Assembly: GCA_017861095.1 (NCBI GenBank)
Contig: JAGFXI010000024.1
Span: 1-16,016 of the forward strand
Source: Deltaproteobacteria bacterium
Lineage (GTDB): Bacteria > Desulfobacterota > Syntrophobacteria > BM002
Direction: 5' to 3'
Length of the DNA stretch: 16,016 nt
Shown piece by piece: positions 12,500 to 16,016 of this stretch; the stretch's first letter is position 1; each line of letters begins with the position of its first letter. The notes below the pieces were generated by a model. It saw nothing but the letters and a program-made list of their open reading frames with translations. It did not search any database and had not been told where the DNA came from. The translations under genes were made by a program, and so were the position numbers.

Positions 12500-12790
12500 A
12501 TGAATGATCGGCATGAGGGAACCCTGCGGCTGGATTCTTTTCGCCGCGAGATCGACAAACTGGATCTCGAGATTCTTGAACTCCTCCAGCGGCGTATGGC
12601 TCTCGTTGAGCAGATCGCTTTCCTCAAGAGGCAGGCCGGCGTGGACGTCCAGGATGCCGCTCGTGAGGAAGCGATTTTTCGGCGTCTAGCGCAGGAGGCC
12701 CGAACGCCGCTCTCCCCGGAGGCGGTGGAGCGAATATTTGGTGAGATACTGAAGGTCTCCCGAGAGCTTCAATCCCGATGGAGCGACTAG
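12500..12790 (+). CDS. aroQ: Chorismate mutase, AroQ type
   Basis: A 96-aa all-helical protein converting chorismate to prephenate in Phe/Tyr synthesis. Alignment by eye to the E. coli P-protein mutase domain places the active-site residues: Arg15 (Arg11), Arg31 or Arg32 (Arg28), Lys43 (Lys39), Asp52 (Asp48), Arg55 (Arg51), Glu56 (Glu52) and Gln91 (Gln88). Landmarks are FRREIDKLDLEILELLQRR and FLKRQAGVDVQDAAREEAIF. It should be an active stand-alone dimer; no prephenate dehydratase or dehydrogenase domain is attached. ATG 12500 has AAGGAG 8 bases upstream; the in-frame ATG at 12425 has no such site. The gene is followed after 12 bases by a new promoter for the FBP aldolase/phosphatase gene. 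Confidence 0.93.
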   Translation: MNDRHEGTLRLDSFRREIDKLDLEILELLQRRMALVEQIAFLKRQAGVDVQDAAREEAIFRRLAQEARTPLSPEAVERIFGEILKVSRELQSRWSD

Positions 12791-12802
12791 CCCGCCTTTC
12801 CC

Positions 12803-12832
12803 TTGTCCGCAATCCTCATTTTGTAGTATGAT
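12803..12832 (+). promoter_or_regulatory. Promoter of the FBP aldolase/phosphatase gene
   Basis: TTGTCC (12803-12808, 4 of 6), an 18-base spacer, then TATGAT (12827-12832, 5 of 6). A start near 12839 gives an untranslated leader of about 208 bases before the ATG at 13047. The ATG inside this -10 therefore cannot be the protein start. Confidence 0.6.
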
Positions 12833-12839
12833 ACCTCTC

Positions 12840-13046
12840 AAAACTTCCCATGACTTCGCGCTGCGTCCAGATCATGCCTTACTTTCCTCGCATTCGCTCC
12901 CGGCGCAGTCTCGAGAGGCATGTGCTCCCTGTTCCCCAGAGGCTGTACCGCTACACAGGTGTTACCGTAAGAGCCCGGAGGCGGGCTCTTCTTGGTGCTT
13001 GGGTCTTGCCCTCCCTAGGTCGGGAGGGTGGAAAGGAGGAAGCCCT
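12840..13046 (+). promoter_or_regulatory. Hairpin-rich leader upstream of FBP aldolase/phosphatase
   Basis: Stem 1: AAGAGCCCG (12969-12977) with CGGGCTCTT (12982-12990), a perfect 9-bp stem with loop GAGG, followed by CTTGG. Stem 2: CCCTCCC (13009-13015) with GGGAGGG (13022-13028), ending 3 bases before the ribosome binding site. Stem 1 resembles a weak intrinsic terminator and stem 2 could limit ribosome access, so attenuation or translational control is plausible. A 66-codon frame (12850-13050) overlaps the FBPA/P start as ATGA; it is Arg-rich and probably not coding. No known riboswitch class was matched. Confidence 0.5.
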
Positions 13047-14525
13047 ATGACAGCGCAGTCACCCCTTACCATTCCCATGGAGATAAGGCCCGCCCGCATG
13101 CGCTTTCGTAATGAGATCTGGGAGCGGACCCACGGGTGGCGGAGCGACGTCGACGTTGCGGTAGAGCAGATGGCCCGGCTGCTCGATGTCAAAGATCTGG
13201 AAGGGATCAAGAAGGCCGTGGAGGTGGGGAAACCGGACAGGACCTACGGCTACCTCAATGATCCGAGAGCCTTTTTCCAGGCTCTTTTAGCAGCCCAGGG
13301 GGTGAGACAGCAGGACGCCGTGAGCGCCTACCACAAGACCAGAGACACGCTGGTGCAAGGGGAGGTCATGATCGCCAATCAGATCACCATCTCCGATATC
13401 AAGGCGGACATCGGCTCGATTGGCGGGCACATCAAGCCGGGAATCTCGGTGGTAGAGGCGGTGCGCAAGTACGTGGAGCAGGAGGGGGTGAACAGTGGTC
13501 TCCTCCGCAGCTTCTTCGTGAGCAGCACCGGCGACGATATCTCCATCCTCATGACCCACCAGCGGGGCAAACTGGATGAGACCATCCATAATCTTGCCTG
13601 GAATGCCTTTCTGGTGGGCACGGAAGTGGCGCGTCTGGAGGGACACTACGGTGCAGGTCAGGATCTCCTGGTGGATGCCCCGGCCGGGAATGTTAAGGGT
13701 GCAGGCCCGGCGGTGGCCGAGCTGGAATTCGTGGAGCGGGGCGCCGAGCCTTTTGTCAGCTTCGGTGCCGATAAGACCAATCCAGGTGCCTTCAGCCTCC
13801 CCCTCTATCTCCTCTCGGACCCGATGTATAACTCGGGGCTTATCCTGGCAGACAACATGCGGCCGGGATATACTTACCGCATCCTGGACCTGACTCACAA
13901 GGGCGAGGACAAGGCGATCTACCTGAACACGCCGGAGGACCTGTACGATCTGGCTCTTCTCGTCCGTGACACTGATAACTTCGTCATCGAGTCCGTCTTT
14001 CTCAAGACAACAGGCGAGCAGTTCGTTGCCGTCAGCGCTACCCGGCTCCATGACATCGCGGGGAAATATACGGGTAAGGACGATCCGCGCATGCTCGTCC
14101 GCTGCCAGGGCCAGTTCCCAGCCACCGGCGAGGTGCTCCATCCTTTTGCCCTGGGGCACCTGGTGGCGGGATTCATGCGGGGCAGCCACAACGGCCCTCT
14201 CATGCCGGTGAAGCTCAACGGCACCATCTCCTGGTTCGACGGACCACCGATCGTGACCGCTGCAGCATTCAGCGTGAAGAACGGTATCCTCACCGAGCCC
14301 GCTGACGCCTTCGACCAACCCTTTTGGGACGCAGTTCGCCACGAGGTGGCTCAGAAGGCTCAATGGATTCGGCGGCAGGGGTTCTTCGGCGCCGCGATGC
14401 TCCCATGGAATGAGCTCGAATACTCCGCAGGACCGGTCAAGAAGATGAAGGCCCTTCAGAGTCGCTTCACCTTGGAGCGGGACGGGGAGCCGATGGAGGG
14501 GGCCGCGGGCTCACAGAAGGATTAG
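13047..14525 (+). CDS. fbp: Bifunctional fructose-1,6-bisphosphate aldolase/phosphatase (type V) with N-terminal extension
   Basis: A 492-aa enzyme. It condenses dihydroxyacetone phosphate and glyceraldehyde 3-phosphate and then dephosphorylates the FBP to fructose 6-phosphate, giving one-way gluconeogenesis. The catalytic set is intact: Asp121 and His128 (IKADIGSIGGH), Asp163/164 (TGDDI), Gln205 (YGAGQDLLVD), Asp242 (ADKTNPGAF), Tyr341 and Schiff-base Lys344 with Asp345/346 (YTGKDDP), and Tyr459 (LEYS). These match Thermoproteus Asp12, His19, Asp53/54, Gln95, Asp132, Tyr229, Lys232-Asp234 and Tyr348. Archaeal enzymes are about 365-400 aa and start near NQITISDIKADIG; here about 109 residues precede it. 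ATG 13047 is the right start, with AAAGGAGG 7 bases upstream. The extension is unrecognised, with a possible helical bundle. The family is typical of archaea and deep-branching or anaerobic bacteria. Confidence 0.95.
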   Translation: MTAQSPLTIPMEIRPARMRFRNEIWERTHGWRSDVDVAVEQMARLLDVKDLEGIKKAVEVGKPDRTYGYLNDPRAFFQALLAAQGVRQQDAVSAYHKTRDTLVQGEVMIANQITISDIKADIGSIGGHIKPGISVVEAVRKYVEQEGVNSGLLRSFFVSSTGDDISILMTHQRGKLDETIHNLAWNAFLVGTEVARLEGHYGAGQDLLVDAPAGNVKGAGPAVAELEFVERGAEPFVSFGADKTNPGAFSLPLYLLSDPMYNSGLILADNMRPGYTYRILDLTHKGEDKAIYLNTPEDLYDLALLVRDTDNFVIESVFLKTTGEQFVAVSATRLHDIAGKYTGKDDPRMLVRCQGQFPATGEVLHPFALGHLVAGFMRGSHNGPLMPVKLNGTISWFDGPPIVTAAAFSVKNGILTEPADAFDQPFWDAVRHEVAQKAQWIRRQGFFGAAMLPWNELEYSAGPVKKMKALQSRFTLERDGEPMEGAAGSQKD

Positions 14526-14595
14526 CCCCCAGCCCGCATGATGCACGAGGCGCCGTCCCGAGATCGTGGAGATCGTCGTGCCACCGGGCAAGCAT

Positions 14596-14611
14596 CCCGC
14601 GGCACCGCGGG
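14596..14611. repeat. Perfect short palindrome downstream of FBPA/P
   Basis: CCCGCGG and CCGCGGG flank the two bases CA. The stem is strong but no T-run follows, so rho-independent termination is doubtful. It lies 71 bases after the fbp stop. Confidence 0.4.
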
Positions 14612-14654
14612 ACTCGGACCTGAGGTATACTTGTCAGTACGTCGCAAGGTTCGC

Positions 14655-14682
14655 GTGTCCTCAGCCTGTCGAAGGAACACCC
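14655..14682. repeat. Fragment of a dispersed bacterial repeat
   Basis: TCAGCCTGTCGAAGGAAC matches the widespread repeat core CTTCGACAGGCTCAGGA on the other strand, which translates as SFDRLRT; that peptide appears in the minus-strand shadow frame. The 13-mer GCCTGTCGAAGGA recurs exactly at 323-335 in this window. Confidence 0.5.
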
Positions 14683-14773
14683 AAGGACGCCCGTAAGGAC
14701 GGCCATATCCGCGGTCGCAGCAGGTGGTTCGTGCATAATGCGGGCCAGGGCACGGGTCGCCCACCGGGCTCTC

Positions 14774-14802
14774 TTGTCAGCTATACTCTTTCATGCTATG
14801 GT
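14774..14802 (+). promoter_or_regulatory. Promoter of the 195-aa gene
   Basis: TTGTCA (14774-14779, 5 of 6), a 17-base spacer, then TATGGT (14797-14802, 4 of 6). A start near 14809 gives a leader of about 112 bases before ATG 14921. Confidence 0.6.
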
Positions 14803-14808
14803 CCCAGT

Positions 14809-14920
14809 CGCTAAAGTCCCGGCGGGCGACCCCTGTGAGGGGGGTGGACGCACGCGGGCTCGGGAGCGGTGCGGCATACCCGCGATCCATACCCAGGGGA
14901 ATAGACGGGGCGACCTGTCG
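14809..14920 (+). promoter_or_regulatory. GC-rich foldable leader, candidate structured RNA
   Basis: Pairings seen: ACCCC (14829-14833) with GGGGT (14841-14845); CGCGGG (14853-14858) with CCCGCG (14879-14884); and, as an alternative extension, TGGA (14845-14848) with TCCA (14886-14889). The last two stack around a 4-base and a 1-base bulge. The GGACGCA between the two hairpins faintly recalls GEMM (cyclic di-GMP-I) riboswitches, but the GGCAAACC and tetraloop-receptor elements are absent, so I do not call that class. The leader may instead be an ordinary GC-rich 5' UTR. Confidence 0.35.
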
Positions 14921-15508
14921 ATGACGACGTCCTCCCCCACTCCAGTAAGTCTTCTCCCCGCGAATGAATCTATGGTTGAAATCGTTCACCTTGCAACCTT
15001 CAAGCGCAGGCAGGCAGCACGGAGGGGTTTCAAGGCTTGGCTGCGCCGTTTCGGCGAGCCGCTGGATGAGGAGACCAGGATTGGTGACCTCTCGGACAGG
15101 ACCTTGGCCTTTCTCATTTCTCCCGGGGAGGAGAATATCTTCCTCCTCTACGAACTGGTGATGGGAGTAAAGGGTCTCGGGACCAGCAGCGACTTCTTTA
15201 ATCTTGACCGAGCGCTCAAGATGGAGGTGATTGACATCTCCATCTACCTATTAGACCAACTCCGTTTCGAGTGTATGCGTCGCCTGAACTGGCTGGTGTG
15301 CGATTCTCCAGCCCCGTTGTCGCTTGTTGAACTGGTCGAGCACTACCCGACGCTGACCGGAGAGGGCCGAAGGATGATCCCGGCACTCAGCGCCTCCCAT
15401 CCGAACTACGAAACTTACAAGCGACTCTCCGAATTTGATAAGGAGACCTTCGTTCGCAAACAGATCCCTGCCGCGATCGAGAGATTCAAGAGTGGATTGA
15501 AAGGGTAG
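14921..15508 (+). CDS. 195-aa protein of unknown function
   Basis: A soluble, mixed-charge protein with no membrane segment. After a polar N-terminus (MTTSSPTPVSLLPANES) come a basic stretch, HLATFKRRQAARRGFKAWLR, and a mostly helical body: GDLSDRTLAFLISPGEENIF, LYELVMGVKGLGTSSDF, MEVIDISIYLLDQLRFECMR, LVELVEHYPTLTGEGRRMIP, and FDKETFVRKQIPAAIERFKS. I recognise no family. ATG 14921 is likely but has only a weak ribosome binding site (GGGGCG about 9 bases upstream); ATG 14972 is an alternative. The frame is open up to 14738, but that part overlaps the promoter and GC-rich leader and is not conserved-looking. The body reads as genuine protein; its own promoter implies independent expression. 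Confidence 0.72.
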   Translation: MTTSSPTPVSLLPANESMVEIVHLATFKRRQAARRGFKAWLRRFGEPLDEETRIGDLSDRTLAFLISPGEENIFLLYELVMGVKGLGTSSDFFNLDRALKMEVIDISIYLLDQLRFECMRRLNWLVCDSPAPLSLVELVEHYPTLTGEGRRMIPALSASHPNYETYKRLSEFDKETFVRKQIPAAIERFKSGLKG

Positions 15509-15663
15509 CCCCGGATGCTTCATGGAGAGAATGCATTTCTTCAACGGTCGGTAGCCAAAGGGCGTGGGCCGGTCCGGTAAGAGCATGAAGGTTTTCACTG
15601 GGATTCATCGAGAGGATCTGATAAAAGAAAAGACTGTCCGGGTCCACAAGGGAGAAAAACCCC

Positions 15664-16016
15664 ATGCGGGAGGCTAACACACTCCAGAGGCTGCGGTTCA
15701 TGGAGCTGGTGCAGAAGTGCCTCCCCTTCAGATGGCAGAGATATTGGGACTGTGGCACCCGCTCTTTTGACGTGTCCCTGATGCTGCAGGACACGGGAAA
15801 CACCAAGATAGGAAGAAGGGAGCGGGTCCTGTTGAGACTCCTGGCCAGGATCGGGAGCGGCAGGGTGGAACCCTCTGGGCAGATTCTCGATGCTAGCCGC
15901 AGCCTCGACCGGGAGCGCCGGCAAATCATTAGGCGATGGTTAAAGGCGGGCGAGGGAGAACACCTGCCCCTCGTGGCCAACCCCGAGCCTCTCCCAACTG
16001 TCAGGCACGCCGAGCC
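15664..16016 (+). CDS. Unknown protein, 5' part (runs off the window)
   Basis: The frame is open from ATG 15664 to the last base (117 codons plus two bases, no stop) and is bounded upstream by TAA at 15622-15624. AAGGGAG lies 9 bases before the ATG. The product starts MREANTLQRLRFMELVQKCL and continues with FRWQRYWDCGTRSFDVSLML, RRERVLLRLLARIGSGRVEP, and SLDRERRQIIRRWLKAGEGE. It is basic and probably helical, soluble as far as seen, and of no family I recognise. A long antisense frame covers the same region, but its Arg/Ser/Leu-rich, low-quality product looks like a shadow. Its 3' part is outside the window. Confidence 0.5.
   Translation, partial: MREANTLQRLRFMELVQKCLPFRWQRYWDCGTRSFDVSLMLQDTGNTKIGRRERVLLRLLARIGSGRVEPSGQILDASRSLDRERRQIIRRWLKAGEGEHLPLVANPEPLPTVRHAE

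Noticed and set aside
12945..12990. T-box antitermination element before FBPA/P
   Set aside because: AGGTGTTACCGT is a poor match to the T-box core, no specifier stem was found, and the downstream gene is not an aminoacyl-tRNA or amino-acid gene.
12828..13046. 73 extra N-terminal codons on FBPA/P
   Set aside because: The upstream ATG lies inside the predicted -10 and the region contains two hairpins. AAAGGAGG marks ATG 13047 as the start.
12850..13050. 66-codon Arg-rich ORF overlapping the FBPA/P start
   Set aside because: It has no ribosome binding site and follows the hairpin arms in its codons; it is probably a by-product of the GC-rich leader.
13287..14363. 358-codon minus-strand ORF inside FBPA/P
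   Set aside because: It is a high-GC antisense shadow of a gene whose catalytic residues are all intact.
14809..14920. GEMM (cyclic di-GMP-I) riboswitch
   Set aside because: Only a GGACGCA string resembles the core. The GGCAAACC strand, the GAAA tetraloop and its receptor are not present.
15486..15980. 164-codon minus-strand ORF
   Set aside because: The product is rich in Arg, Ser and Leu without domain-like segments, and it overlaps the 195-aa gene end and the better plus-strand frame.
1..16016. tRNA, rRNA, CRISPR arrays, insertion sequences or prophage genes
   Set aside because: No T-arm-like GGTTCGAATCC pattern, regularly spaced repeats, transposase or integrase was found on either strand by eye.

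Overview
The window is bacterial chromosome with high GC and short intergenic gaps. Most genes have a clear Shine-Dalgarno sequence, and sigma-70-like promoters and intrinsic terminators are recognisable. The gene mix points to an anaerobic Desulfobacterota/Deltaproteobacteria-like lineage or a relative: an archaeal-type bifunctional FBP aldolase/phosphatase, a 4Fe-4S protein co-directional with an archaeal-like ThyA behind an FNR-type palindrome, an SPL-type radical SAM protein, and degenerate dispersed repeats. This assignment is inference; there is no rRNA, tRNA or ribosomal marker here. No CRISPR array, prophage, insertion sequence or defence island was seen.

Layout. 1-2417 (+): the 3' end of an SPL-family radical SAM protein, a REP-like inverted repeat, then a DUF374 acyltransferase, a secreted or anchored SNase-like nuclease and a Nudix hydrolase. 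2441-2940 (+): a 22-codon ORF, then a cold-shock protein with its own promoter and terminator. 2934-3365 (-): a decayed C-terminal remnant of an HD-GYP protein. 3407-4986 (+): a TetR-family regulator with an unusual ~120-residue N-terminal region and its own promoter and palindromic operator, then an acyl carrier protein with a strong terminator. 5108-6771 (-): bifunctional nuclease (DUF151), rhomboid protease, and a 53-aa MucR-like small protein with a leader hairpin. 6997-9042 (+): FNR-like box, 4Fe-4S protein, ThyA-like thymidylate synthase, small membrane protein. 9099-12255 (-): an AmpG-like MFS transporter, a strong nested palindrome, a membrane-anchored nuclease-like protein, a 42-aa basic protein and a 159-aa helical protein. 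12500-14525 (+): AroQ chorismate mutase, then FBP aldolase/phosphatase behind a hairpin-rich leader and with a ~109-residue N-terminal extension. 14526-16016 (+): a repeat fragment, a promoter with a foldable GC-rich leader, an unrecognised 195-aa protein, and an ORF running off the window end.

Most genes are unrelated housekeeping or accessory functions. Three units may work together. The 4Fe-4S protein and ThyA may form an oxygen/redox-controlled operon. The TetR regulator probably controls itself and perhaps the ACP. Chorismate mutase and FBP aldolase/phosphatase are adjacent biosynthetic enzymes but have separate promoters. I found no convincing multi-gene novel system. The best leads are the two N-terminally extended proteins (TetR, FBPA/P), the structured leaders at 5291-5347, 12840-13046 and 14809-14920, and the nested palindrome at 10634-10700.
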